DNA of 64,000 bases from Cylicocyclus nassatus (Eukaryota; Nematoda; Chromadorea; Rhabditida; Strongylidae): the NCBI GenBank assembly GCA_958299035.1, contig CATQJL010000001.1:52316333-52380332 (forward strand). The letters are read 5' to 3'. A program made the position numbers and the translations under genes. The notes under the pieces were generated by a model. That model saw nothing but the letters and a program-made list of their open reading frames with translations, ran no database searches and was not told where the DNA came from. Shown piece by piece: positions 53,701-64,000 of the stretch. The first letter of the stretch is position 1, and each line of letters starts with the position of its first letter.

Positions 53701-56700
53701 GCATACAACATCGATACGATCCTACCAGCTGTTGTATGTGGGAAGAAATTTCCATAACCTGTAAGTTTGGCCTATTTCATACATTTCCAGCCTTGTAAAA
53801 ACGCGGCAAATGTACACATAAATGATTTAGGAGCATATGCGTGACCAAGCTGGGGGCCTGCAGGATTTCTGTGGACAGAGATCTGATTCTTGGGCCTTCA
53901 ATTTTCATGCGAATCTAACTTTTTGCGACTCAGAGCAAGTCTTGTAGACATTGCTTTGCTTAATCAAATGATATGTCTCCCACTTTTTTTGCTCACATGC
54001 TGCGATCGCATAAGGAACCTGCATTAATTTTCGGACAAATCAATATTTTGATGAATTGATGCATGGTTCCTTAAACATCTCCAAAGCCACATCTTTCAAT
54101 ACTACAAAAAAGAAGCGCTCATTTGATAAAAGCCCACTTGATTGACTTTTTCTGGGTTTCTTACACACTTCCATTCTAGTTCGTAATCTAATTGGAAGGT
54201 TTACATTTTAAAGAATGCCTAAGCAGGAATTTCTTGAGATACTAAGCAAAAGTCAAAATCTGTCAGCTGTTGAATCTCGGTGTTTGAGAAGGAAACCGTA
54301 CAATTTAACATCCAACATTCTTCTCGCACCGATTTGATTCATGATTGAACAATATTGAATCTAAGGAATCACTACATCTATTCGCTTGCTTATGTAATAC
54401 CAGTGCTTCACCTCTGCTTCGCAGAGGTTCGCACTGGCCATCAAGAAACGATGGTAAACTTACAATGTGAAGGCTTCCTTTTAGATTATTGCCAGGTTGA
54501 CTGCGGTGAGAGAGTCCTAATCAAAATTGAACCATACTCACTATCAGAACCTCACATGCTCCAAAGAATTGTAAATCATTCCTCACTGTATTTTCGTAAC
54601 AGAGAGACTAACAGACCGACAAATAAGCGGCTTATTATAAGTCATGATCTATAGAGATAGCAATCATCCAAGACTCAGTACCACAAAAATGAGAGAGCGT
54701 TTTAGCAACAGTTCATTGGAAACGACTTCATTTTTGTTACATGACTTCTGTTCAACAACTTATTGGTTAGCCAGCGTCCCGGCAAAAAGATGGGTGCCGG
54801 GTTTTTGTGGCAATGCCAAAGTAGACCTCCTACCGAAGTGATGACTGAAGTTCAGGGCGGAAAAGGGGGTCTACCAAGCCTGAAATTTGCTCCGAAATGG
54901 CCTGGGTCTTAGGCCCGAACGCCGCCCACACAGCGATTTCGAACTGAAGGCCAGAACGCATAGCGCACTCGAGTGCGCTATGCGTTCTTTGGGGCTTCTG
55001 GGAAAAAACGAATCCCTAATATCTTCCTAGCCCTCAAATAAAGCAACCATGTGTGATAGGCACTTTGGTGGTTACCGCTGCTCCATTAAAATGCTAGAAA
55101 AAATCGAAAGTTTTTGTCCTACTTGTACATGTGATTTTTTGCTCCAATAAACGCTCATAACTCCTCATCCATAATGTTCCGCAGGTAAAGAGGGCAGATT
55201 TGAAATTAGGGCTTTATGCCCTCCAGTATGGTATCCATCCCATTTAAAAAGGCCACTGCGACTGGACATGCTCCCCTTGTTAGATCAATCGTGGCAAACG
55301 AAATAAGAATTTTCTCTACTGAGTCGTATGAGTGTTGTCAATTAGCGCAGCTGTTTTCATTAGCGCATGACTTCCAGAAAGAACTGCCTCTCACTCCCGT
55401 CAAGCAACGAATGTAATAACTAATGCGCCTTTGTATTAGGTTGTTGCAAAAATAATGTCGTTTTGCAAATTTTCACTTTGGAAGGCTATAACTTCGTTCA
55501 CTCTTCATATTTTTAAATGCAGTTAAGACCGTCAGAAACAGCAAACCTTTCGTAATTTAGCGCGCACCTGCCCGTACTGATATCGCAAACGGGAAGAAAA
55601 CCATGCGTCAAAAAAGTGGAAGTTTTTCTTTTGAAAACCTCTTCTTTGAAAGCTTACAACTCCCTTAAAGTTGTGTTCGTGCGGCTGCCAATCAGCTTAT
55701 TTTGTAGCCACAGGCCACGCGTTTACGTATGTATAGAAAAGACTCCAAAGAAGGAGTTGTGCGAAAAGAAAAGATAAAAATTCAAAAATGTTCACTTTTT
55801 TGAGCCTATTTCTTGTAGGCTTGTGAGTGCCAAATTATGAAATTTTGGAATTCTTCGTGCACTGAATAGCTAAGTTTCTCTTCAGATATTGTAGTTAAGG
55901 TGCGCTTATATCAAGCTTACAGAAATGGGCGAAGCTTTGGCGATTGCCTTAATCATGAGAAATTTCTGACCCATAGAATGCCAGCAGCAAGTATCTATTT
56001 CGAGGCGTCAATTTCTCAGTCCAGTTATCTCCAAAAATCTAGATGAGCATGCAGTAGGTAAACAATCTTCATCTAATACAGTTGCTATGTTTTGAGAAGA
56101 ATTCGTTTATTTGCTCCTGAATTGTGGTCAAGAAACTGAAAGCTATGAAATTTCGATTTTGAGTGCGGATGTGCAAAATGCTGGTGAAATTCTCACAGAT
56201 GAGGATAACAGCTTATTTCCACCACCGTTAGAAAGTACATGGAGAAAGCTTCCCAATGATATGTGAATTCTATATCGTAATAGAAAGTTTGACTAAAAAA
56301 GTTGTTTGGAATCTAGGCCTAGAAAAACGGGCATTATTTTTGCAACAACCTAATAAATACGAATCATCTGCAGAAAAGAAGTGAACTGCAGTAATCTCAT
56401 AAACTTGATGTATGGATATGCAAAAAGGGATTTGTTGGCCATTTGTTGGCCCAATAGCTCTAAAAAGAAGTGACACGAGAGGGGAATAGCATGTAGCCCA
56501 TGAAGCCATTCCATCGATGAAGGCCGCTAATCTATGGAAGATCAGAGCGATCATTGGGGAATAGCGGCTGCTGTGACGGAATGATCCATCAGAATGGAAT
56601 CAATCATATGTTATCAGCATGCTTTGAAACCAAGCATATGAGGCAATAAAACATGATGTTTGCTGTGGTCTATTTCGAGGTATTTTGAATATTTTTGGGC

Positions 56701-59700
56701 AGCTTTCTGAAGATAGCGAATGAGGTGGGAGCAAGAAGAACGATAGCTGGTGGGTGTCAATAACTCGCGCATACTTCACCGTCATTTTTGTCCATCAGCG
56801 CACAGAAATTTAGAACATTTCCTTCTTTTATGCTTTCATCTAGACAAGAGAATCGCATAGATTGTGTTCGCTAGAAAATGGGGATGTCAAAAAAGGTCTC
56901 AAATGTGAAACTTCAAGTATTTCAAGCTTATTCCTACAAGAACATCACCGAATTGCACGTACCACCGGGATTTGAGCAAGACTTATTGGGTAAATTGAGT
57001 AGAGCATTAATTTCATATATCTACTATTTTTTATAAGTTTGCAATTTGCGAATCGTGAAGACGAATAGTGCATTGGCACCATGGGCTGGCAATTACTATG
57101 AATTTTCCGATCAAAATTTATGTTATTTACAACACTGCACATTATATTTCAACCACAAGTGACTCTGAAAGTTGAAAAATGAAAATGAAATGAAAATGAA
57201 TGAAAATGAAAGTTGAAAAATTACGTCTGCAGGTGCGCGCTCACTATCGGCTGTGAATGGCCTATAGCGCTTCGGAACCCCATGTCTCCAGCAGCTCCGC
57301 ACTATGCTTTGAAATATTTGAATTTTTCTCGAAAAATAGTCGGCTAATCGAATATATTCGAAAATAATATCGAATAAGCGAACTTCGAACATTTCAAGAA
57401 CAACAAAGAATATCGAGTATTCGAACATCGAATATTCCAAAGTCGAAAATGTCGAATAGTCGAATATTGAATGGATTTTATTTGAGTACATTATTTGAGT
57501 ACTGGAATATTTATTCGATTCGGTCCAAAGTATACTCCACCCGTTGGTGTTTAAGGCTAGGCGCAGGCAAAGGCAATTGGATTTTACAAAGCCTATACAT
57601 GAACAGACTACGAAAAAAAAGTCTGGACCGCACCCGATGCAGTTATTCCTCATTTTCCTTTCGCGATACAATGACTTGCCTCTTTCAGAACTGAATAGCT
57701 AACTCTCGCTATCCATTTCTTATTCTGATAAGGCAGGGAATATTGGCTGAAATGGCCTTTAAGATGAGATGTGCATTTTTTGTAGAGCTTGAAACGCTGA
57801 TTCAAAATTTACCCTTGCTATCTACTGCGATGTTCTGAGCGAGGAATTACGAAGGTTTTTGGGAGTAAAAATTCAAATGCAAGATTAGTATAAAATCAGT
57901 CGTAACGTTGTATTAACGTTTACATGAGGAGCATGAGTTGGTATATTTGTATCAAAATTATTTGTTGCACCGAGTGACCCGGCTACCAGTTAAACTAATC
58001 TTGCGCTTAACTTTTCACTTACAAAAACCTTCATGACTCCCCCCTCCCCCAAAAGGCCACTTCGACTAACCTTCCTTCCCTTGTAAGTTCTAGAATCATG
58101 CTGTTGTCTTTCAAAGCGAATCAAGGTCATATTAAACAGAAAAATTATCTCTTTGAATGATCTCGGGCTCATTTTTCGGGGATTATTCATGGAAATTTTG
58201 CCTATCGAGTCATAACAAGGTAAATCACAACTAAGAATCTATGTTAAGCGTTGAAATTTCCGTTCAAAGCATCTGAAAACTGGGAAACATTCTTGATGAT
58301 CTGAGAACACCGAACCTTTTGGAATTTGAAAAGAAAATCTAGGTTTTGCATATGGTAGGCGAACTAACCAAAGCCGTAGTTCAAAATAATAATTTCATTG
58401 GAGTTTTACTGGTGTAATACGGAAATGTGGGAAGCTGAAGTTAGCTTTGATAGTTTTATCACTCAATTTTTTTTGCTGAGGTACAACCTATGTTTCACAC
58501 GTTAACTGGCTGAGAGAAGATGAATGACCAAGCTGTGACGAATCAAAAAAAATTAGCCAAGAAAATTGCTACTAAACAAAAAAGAAAAGGAATCAACAAA
58601 AAGCTGCGCCAGGGGAGATCTAGCTTGTTTTGATCGTTATTTTTTGAGGCAAAACTCCATTCAAAATATGCATCAAATAATTGTCATACAACAACTATTA
58701 TCCCTACGGCAAAAAAATGCAGATTAAACCAAAATTACACAGTTATGTCTCTAAACTCTTACCTATTGTAGTATAAAGACTTGCAGCGTAGTAGACCCCT
58801 CCCCATAAGGTCCACTTGGTATCCACCATGGTTGGCTCCTCCACCACGACACCCAATTTACGTTCGTACCTTCAATATCTGTAGTTTACAAGGAGTCCTA
58901 ATATGGGCTGATGAGAAATTACCATGCCAGAGCGTGCCGTGCCAACTCCAGTTTGTACTTATCGATGCTGACTCCTGTGCGGTTGACGGCAATGGAATTG
59001 TCCGAGTCTATGTCTCGGAATCTAAGAGTAGAATTATTTTTAGTGTGACCTAATTTCAGTGCAAATACACTGGGCTAGAATTACAGCTAGTGCTTCATGT
59101 ACTTTGTGTAAATATTAAATTCTGTAAATCTAATATTCATTTATTACTCAACACATCTAGGCGTGCCATCAGGAATAAAATCGAAACCGTAGTGAAAGGT
59201 CAATTTTTCGAAATTATAGTTCGGGGAGTTTGATTCTCCATTATTTGAAACAAAAGTATCAAGATAAGGTGAAAACAACCATATTAGATCAAAGAAAAGA
59301 AGAAAAGAATGTTTTGTCTTTTTTGCTCAACGCAAATAGCATGATTCTAGCTATAATTTTTTTTCTAATTTGATACTTTGAATAGCACTAAAAGACAGAG
59401 CATGGTCCCTAATTGCACTCGTTTGTCCTCCACCTTGATGCTTTTATCTCGCTTCAGTCTTTTCAATATTATAAAAGAGTGTCATGATTCCTGACCCCAC
59501 ATTGTTAACTCGATCCCTCAGCTTTTTGTCTTCCACAGGGACTTAACAACGACCAGTCCTACACTTACTAATGCCATCTCAGAACCCCTCCAACTATTTG
59601 GTTTCTTATGTTTACTGGATACTTCCAGCAAAGGTTTTTGAAATAGGGCAATCCATGAGTGTAACCGGGCTGAAGATCAACAACAAACGTTGTTCACTTT

Positions 59701-61404
59701 GAATTTTGGAAGCTCGAAATAGTGTGCTTATATATTTTTGTACTACTACAGGCTGTGGATTAAATTAAATACATAAAATCTGATGAAAATGAAACCAGGG
59801 TTCAGCACGAGGTGGCTTTTTCATTCTTCCGAAAACGAAGTCCCCACTGACTTTGCAGCTAACATACGACATCCCCTATGACCACTAATGTTTGAAACAA
59901 ACAAAACGAGCAAAGAAGAATACAAGTGGAAAACGAAAGAACACGAAATTGACGGTAAGAACAAGTAACAGCTTTCGTATTCATCGAATTGGCGGCATAC
60001 TTTGTCCATCGCGCACTATCGCGTGCCTGGAGCAGCATTGCCGCCGCTACACAAAATTTTTCGAGGGCTGTGACTAGGCGAGGAGTAGAGCGTTTGAGGA
60101 GCTTCAAAAACTGGTTTGTAGAGATTTGAATTTAGAACAAAACTATGTAGAAAATTTGGAAAAATTATGTAAATGGAGTGAAATTTATGATTTATCTTTT
60201 TACAGTCACCTCAGGTGGCTGTCCAGGTGGCTGTAAAGCCGCCTAACTCCTAAAAAAGTTTGCCACTACTTTAGTTCACATAAGTTTTTCATAATTTTTT
60301 ACATATAGTTCCACCTCCCCATTGCCCATCTACACACCAGTTTTGGTGTCATATCATTTCTTCTCCGCTGTAAACATGGCTTTTGTCTACCTCGGGGCGT
60401 ACTTTTGAATTCCCGTACTTTTCACGGATAGCATATTGGAGCGGGAAATTGTTGGTTTTGCAAAGAATGGAGTTCTACAGACAGTGCTGAGCACTTGTGA
60501 CGTCTCCAGAAGATGGGTAGGTGGATTAGAAGGGAAAGGGGGGGGGGGGGGAAGCAGTTGTGTGCTCAGCCAAGGACCCCGCAAAAACGATATCCCCTTT
60601 GCTTCCTACTCCAAAACGATATCCAGCCTGCCCGGTAAGCCATCTGTGCTGAGCCCTGATTGAAACTTCTCAAGGGTTGCTTTAGTTCGCCCGTTTGACA
60701 ATGACCGTATAAAACAAAAAAGTCCAATAAGTACGAGTAAAATGAGAAGAATGGGATCATTTACATGCGGATCAAAGAGATCAACGAGGAAATGTGATTC
60801 CTAGAATGAGCAAGACAAGCTGTATTGAATTTATTCTGTGGTTTTTGATCTCGTTTGAAAAAAAAAGAGAAAGATCTGAGCGACACCTTCTTGCAAATAA
60901 TTTTTGCTTTTATCAAACCTATACTTTACATGATGTAAAAAGCACAAAATTTGATGGTCAACGTAATCGTAATGTACCTCTTGAATAGTTGTTCCTGATA
61001 AGAACGGCGTCTTTTGAAAAGGTCCATATTCCTTTCGTACTCCATCACCAAGATAGATCGGTCATTACCTCCTGTCAAACAAATTGTTCAAAGAAACAAG
61101 TGAACTATAGATTACAGAGTACCAACCTTCAATGGCACTAAAAATTAGTCCTCCTAGTAGCGAATATGCGAACAAAACGATAAGCCACATGATATGTCTC
61201 CATAGTGTTTTATTTCTCTTATCCTCCTTTGTTATGACGATTTTTGGTTTTGGAGGCTCTGGTGGCACAAATTGCTCCTCAAAAGTTATAACCTTCTATT
61301 GTTTGAATTTCGTAAATGCCTACCTCCTCTGGCTTCTTCTTTCTTCGACGTTTTTTCTTCTCTGTAACAATAGTTGTTCCTTTCCCAGTTGACCCATTGA
61401 CTTC
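50759..61404 (-). CDS. Two-pore (K2P/TWK) potassium channel subunit
   Basis: Minus-strand exons: 61404-61324, 61292-61127, 61071-60978, 58869-58763, 53758-53593, 53542-53501, 53428-53323, 51432-51302, 51252-51185, 51090-50987, 50887-50759. They join in phase to 397 residues and a stop. A basic N-terminal part (KKKRRRKKKPEE) precedes M1 (WLIVLFAYSLLGGLIFSAIEG). A charged linker (NDRSILVMEYERNMDLFKRR) leads to pore 1 (WTLWGGVYYAASLYTTIG, YGN), M2 (GRIVSMLYAIVGIPLVFTIL), M3 (VPMKAAIIFFFMWISLSAFI), pore 2 (FSAFYFFFTSLTTIGLGD) and M4 (MTLIGLSVVGLCLAIVQ). The tail is short, about 40 residues. Filters TIGYGN and TIGLGD with pore-M arrangement are K2P hallmarks; such dimers carry potassium leak current in the plasma membrane. 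The start codon lies further upstream and was not found. The 31-bp first intron is very short. Two acceptors end in GAAG instead of CAG. Confidence 0.9.
52872..53080. mobile_element. Harbinger-like MITE in a channel intron
   Basis: GCCTCGGGCATACCTCACGC pairs with GCGTGAGGTATGTCCC, and CGATTTGGC/GCCAGATCGCG also pair. It resembles 46225-46459 (CCTCGG...CGCGATTTG). It lies between channel exons 51432-51302 and 53428-53323. Confidence 0.6.
54400..54437. repeat. 38-bp two-stem hairpin, copy 2
   Basis: CCAGTGC pairs with GCACTGG; CCTCTGC pairs with GCAGAGG around a TTC loop. See 17544-17581. Confidence 0.7.
55436..56353. mobile_element. Mariner-type foldback element in a channel intron
   Basis: The left end TTAGGTTGTTGCAAAAATAA and right end TTATTTTTGCAACAACCTAA are perfect inverted repeats with TA on both sides. 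An internal block (GAAATGGGCGAAGCTTTGGC) matches the element at 61678. No transposase frame. Confidence 0.85.
57170..57480. repeat. Simple-sequence and TCGAATA-rich stretch
   Basis: GAAAATGAAAATG-type repeats run at about 57179-57212. From about 57340 to 57475 the motif TCGAATA/TATTCGA recurs many times. It lies in the 5-kb channel intron; ORFs here are not credible. Confidence 0.6.
57750..58086. repeat. CAAGGGAA-family foldback, damaged
   Basis: The left part has GCCTTTAAGATGAGATGTGC and GAAACGCTGATTC; the right end has AAAAGGCCACTTCGACTAAC and CCTTCCCTTGTAAG. The family arms are recognisable but the left terminus is lost. Confidence 0.6.
60606..60800 (-). CDS. Orphan exon-like frame with one membrane segment
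   Basis: After an acceptor (CTCATTCTAG) at 60801 the minus strand is open in phase 0 for 64 residues to TAG at 60606. It reads VDLFDPHVNDP, a hydrophobic segment ILLILLVLIGLFCFI, then RSLSNGRTKATLEKF. The layout, one membrane segment followed by basic residues, looks real, but it lies within a channel intron and its phase does not match the preceding channel exon (phase 2). It may belong to an alternative transcript or another gene, or be chance. Confidence 0.25.
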   Translation of the reverse strand, partial: ESHFLVDLFDPHVNDPILLILLVLIGLFCFIRSLSNGRTKATLEKFQSGLSTDGLPGRLDIVLE

Positions 61405-61677
61405 CTAGAAGCATGTTTGTGGGATTATGGAGACAAAATATGATTTTACCACAACAATTTTTTTCATTCATTTGATGTACTCATCGCCTACCGCACACAA
61501 ACGGCTGTCGAATTTTGGCAAACAAAAAAAAACTCTGGAAAAACTTGCAAACATTTGATAATTTTTCTAAGCCTACTCGGGTTTAATCGGAGAGCAGAAA
61601 AATAGAAGGTTGTCTGGGGATAACACAATAAAATTTCAGAACAAGAGCTTGTACTATGTCTCCCGCGTTCGCTAATA

Positions 61678-62580
61678 TTAGGTTGGTGCAAAAGTAATGC
61701 GCGTTTTGCGAGTTCTCACTTTGACGTGCTATAACCTTCTAAAAAATCCATATTTTTCAGTGCGGCAAAGTTCATCAGAGGCACCAAACCTCTCTCTATA
61801 CAGCGCACATTAACCTATGTTAACATCTTAAATCGGTGCAAAAATATGGATTGATAAGCAAAAAAAAATTTTTTTTTGCTTATCAATCCAAACCTCGTAT
61901 TCAACTGATCATAACTTCCTTCAAGACTTGTCGGTATAAATGACAAGTTGACTGTCTTGTAGCCGCAAGCCAGTAGTACAAAAAAAGTACAAAAGGGCTC
62001 AAATAAAGATTAGTTGCGAAAAGGAAAAAAATAATATTCAAAATTGTCCACTTTTTTCGACATTTTTTCGTAGCCCTCAAAATCCCAAAATATGGAGATT
62101 TTTGATTTTTTGTGTTCTGAACAGCTTCCACATTTCTGCAAAAACTGTCAACAGGAGGCCCACCCTTACGCTTTCAGAAATGAGCAAAACTTTGGCGATT
62201 GCTCTCTTCAAAGGAAAGCTATGGGCCGCGGAATGGCTAAAACCATTACTCATGTTGAGGCGCCGAGATTTCAGCCTAAGTAATTTTTAGGAAAACAGTA
62301 AAGCGTGCATAGCGTAGAAAATTTCCACTACATACAGTAGTTAAATTTTCAAAAGAATGCCTTTACTCGCGCTTGAATTCTGGCCGAAAAAGTAAGTGCA
62401 ATGAAATTCTGGTTTTGAGTGCAGTTGTATGAAGCTCTATAAATTTTCAATGAATGAGGCTAGAAGCTTAAAGGAGCTTCTTGATAGTATGCTAAGCTTC
62501 TTTCAAAGGAGCAAATTTGATAGAAAAGTTGTTCTGAAAGAAGGGCTAGAAAAACGCGCATTACTTTTGCACCAACCTAA
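61678..62580. mobile_element. Mariner-type foldback element, TTAGGTTGGTGCAAAAGTAA terminus
   Basis: Perfect inverted termini of at least 24 bp with TA on both sides (61676-61677, 62581-62582). The terminus is close to that of cecropia-type mariners such as human Hsmar1. Inside at about 61849-61890 is a perfect 42-bp palindrome built on GGATTGATAAGC and an A9/T9 core. No transposase frame remains, so it is non-autonomous. Confidence 0.85.
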
Positions 62581-62815
62581 TAAAAGCGCCTCTCGACTCT
62601 ATTTTTAGATGTTAAGAGTGCAGAAACAATGGAACCCCCGTTTTTCAGTTATAATTGCTAATTTTTCAAATTCTTGATTTTGTCTGCCCAAACCATATCT
62701 GTTCATCATTTTCGAGGAGCATTGAAAGTTTGTGCTCCTCGAAAATGACTGACTCTTACGTTTTGGACGTACCTGGCACCTTACTTTTAAATGAATTTTC
62801 GACTAGCGCGACATG

Positions 62816-63052
62816 TACAGGGCTTATCAATTGCAGTGTCGGGTATCATCAACATCTCAACTCCGGCGCGGGACTCTGCACCTCTTCCACGAACATGTTT
62901 CCTAATCATATCCAAATCAAATGAGGCTCCGCTTTTCCCACGCTCGCGGTGGGACAGTGATCAGAGAGCGCGTTCGCGAATGAGGTGCAGAGTCCAGGCT
63001 AAGCTGCGGCGCGGGAGCGGTGCTCCCGACACTGCTGTTGATAAGACCTGTA
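62816..63052. repeat. Foldback MITE with ACAGGGCTTA.CAA terminus, copy 2
   Basis: TACAGGGCTTATCAATTGCA pairs with TGCTGTTGATAAGACCTGTA; the inner arm GACTCTGCACCTCTTCCACG pairs with the segment near 62975. It is the same family as 45178-45419. Confidence 0.75.
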
Positions 63053-63085
63053 GGTCTCCTGACTAGCCGCTTTGTGTGATTACAC

Positions 63086-63195
63086 CCTTTTAGGATTTGC
63101 CGTGAAGACACTGACGGCGGTAGAACCACAAACATGACAAGCAGCAGGACAAAAATCCCACAAAAAATAAACAAAAACCTTATTCTCTGAGACAT
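63086..63195 (-). CDS. Possible first exon with an N-terminal signal or anchor sequence
   Basis: An ATG at 63195 starts MSQRIRFLFIFCGIFVLLLV followed by MFVVLPPSVSSRQILK, and a GTGTAA donor follows at 63085. The basic start plus 18 hydrophobic residues is a typical signal peptide or type II anchor. An acceptor-like AAATAG precedes the ATG. It ends in phase 2. It does not join the most upstream known channel exon in phase, so its gene is unknown. Confidence 0.3.
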
Positions 63196-64000
63196 CTATT
63201 TAGATTAAATCAGTAATGGTTACAAAACACTGCGATTAAACAGAGTTGGAAAGTTGAAAACTATGGTTTGATTCTATTGTATTTGCTGCTCATGCTTTTT
63301 AAGACTAATCCACCTCTCAAAGGAAGCTGCGTAAAGTCAATAACTGCTTTTCCAGAGGGAATCATTGTGCATAGGGAAACCTTGAAAACCTTGCTTTGAA
63401 AGAGATACTAGCTGAAAAGTGTGCAACGTAATGAGATAGCTTCGAAGTGCATTCATCGCGTCTGCACCAACATAAATAGCCATTCATCTTTGCACAACAT
63501 TCATAGAGAACTACTTTCAAAAGCTGAGACTCTGGTTTAGTGCGGGGACATGCGCTTGCGTTGCCACAAACAATCGGTCATTTTTGATTTATAAAACAGT
63601 TGCTATCGATCAAATAGTAAAGCTCTTTTGTAGATTCAATAAATCACATTTGTTATAGGGCCACTCTGCGAAAAACGAGTGAAAATGGAGTGAAAAGGAG
63701 TAAAAATGGCCAAAGCGAGCTTATTTTCAAATTTTGCGCACCACACCTATTTATTAATGCAAATGTCGCAGGCGAAAGAGGACACTACACTAATACAGCG
63801 CCAAGAAAATTGTGAAAAAAATTATTGGGAGAAAATCTTGGTGATATAGCGTTCAAACCATGCAAAAGATCAGAACTCCTCTGCTTTAATTTTCAAACCT
63901 TTTTGGTCAAATGAACCCCTTAGCACGTCTCTACGTTGTTTCAAAGTTTAACCTTGAGTTCGTCAATGTGCTGATCCCGCCCACCTGCCACCCAAAAAAT
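63196..64000. other. No gene seen
   Basis: No domains, inverted repeats or RNA genes were recognised. A short run of GTGAAAATGGAGTGAAAAGG-type repeats lies at about 63680-63708. Confidence 0.35.

Noticed and set aside
59859..60107. Minus-strand frame reading LEKFCVAAAMLLQARDSARW as a channel linker exon
   Set aside because: Helical and plausible, but its only acceptor leaves a phase that matches neither neighbouring channel exon.
60391..60474. An 84-bp exon between channel exons 3 and 4 (acceptor CTGTCTGTAG, donor GTAGAC)
   Set aside because: It fits in phase, but skipping it is also in phase and gives a linker (QLFKR to YERKLG) that looks like other TWK channels; the peptide it would add is not helical.

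Overview
The window looks like nuclear DNA of a nematode. The signs are two tandem spliced-leader (SL) RNA genes whose leaders are one and two bases away from the C. elegans SL1 sequence, small exons joined by short introns with TTTCAG-type acceptors, a TWK-type two-pore potassium channel, an NC2-alpha (DRAP1) gene, and many mariner, Helitron and MULE remnants. The genus cannot be told from the sequence. Most of the window is transposon-derived; I find three well-supported spliced genes, one probable orphan gene, and a few orphan exons.

Layout. 1-833: two tandem units of about 440 bp, each with an SL RNA gene, followed by foldback elements (837-1437). 1.4-11.8 kb: mostly gene-poor, with a few weak open frames, a MULE transposase fragment (5.7-6.1 kb) and palindromic elements near 10.4 kb. 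11.8-14.2 kb: a foldback element with a decayed mariner inside it, followed by a second foldback with a tRNA-like sequence in its loop. 15.0-23.5 kb: Helitrons (one nearly a complete palindrome), a hAT-like MITE, tandem repeats and further MITEs. 24.8-25.8 kb: an unrecognised two-exon minus-strand gene. 26.1-31.3 kb: mariner-type foldback, direct repeats, a minisatellite-bearing element, and a Harbinger-like MITE.

33.27-40.75 kb (+): a nine-exon NC2-alpha gene of about 314 residues, with all splice phases consistent. It converges with a minus-strand gene (41.23-46.70 kb, 5' part not found) that encodes a protein with a very acidic C-terminal region. A MITE abuts one of its exons. 50.76-61.40 kb (-): a two-pore potassium channel (M1, P1 TIGYGN, M2, M3, P2 TIGLGD, M4) spread over eleven recognisable exons, with large introns holding mariner-type foldbacks and a Harbinger-like MITE.

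The SL RNA genes serve mRNA maturation by trans-splicing in general; NC2-alpha is a general repressor of TBP-dependent transcription; the channel is a membrane protein. Nothing suggests an operon or a shared pathway. The most distinctive content is the pair of variant SL RNA genes with compensating stem changes, the palindromic Helitron pair, the nested foldback elements, and two places where inverted repeats or MITEs touch splice sites of real genes.
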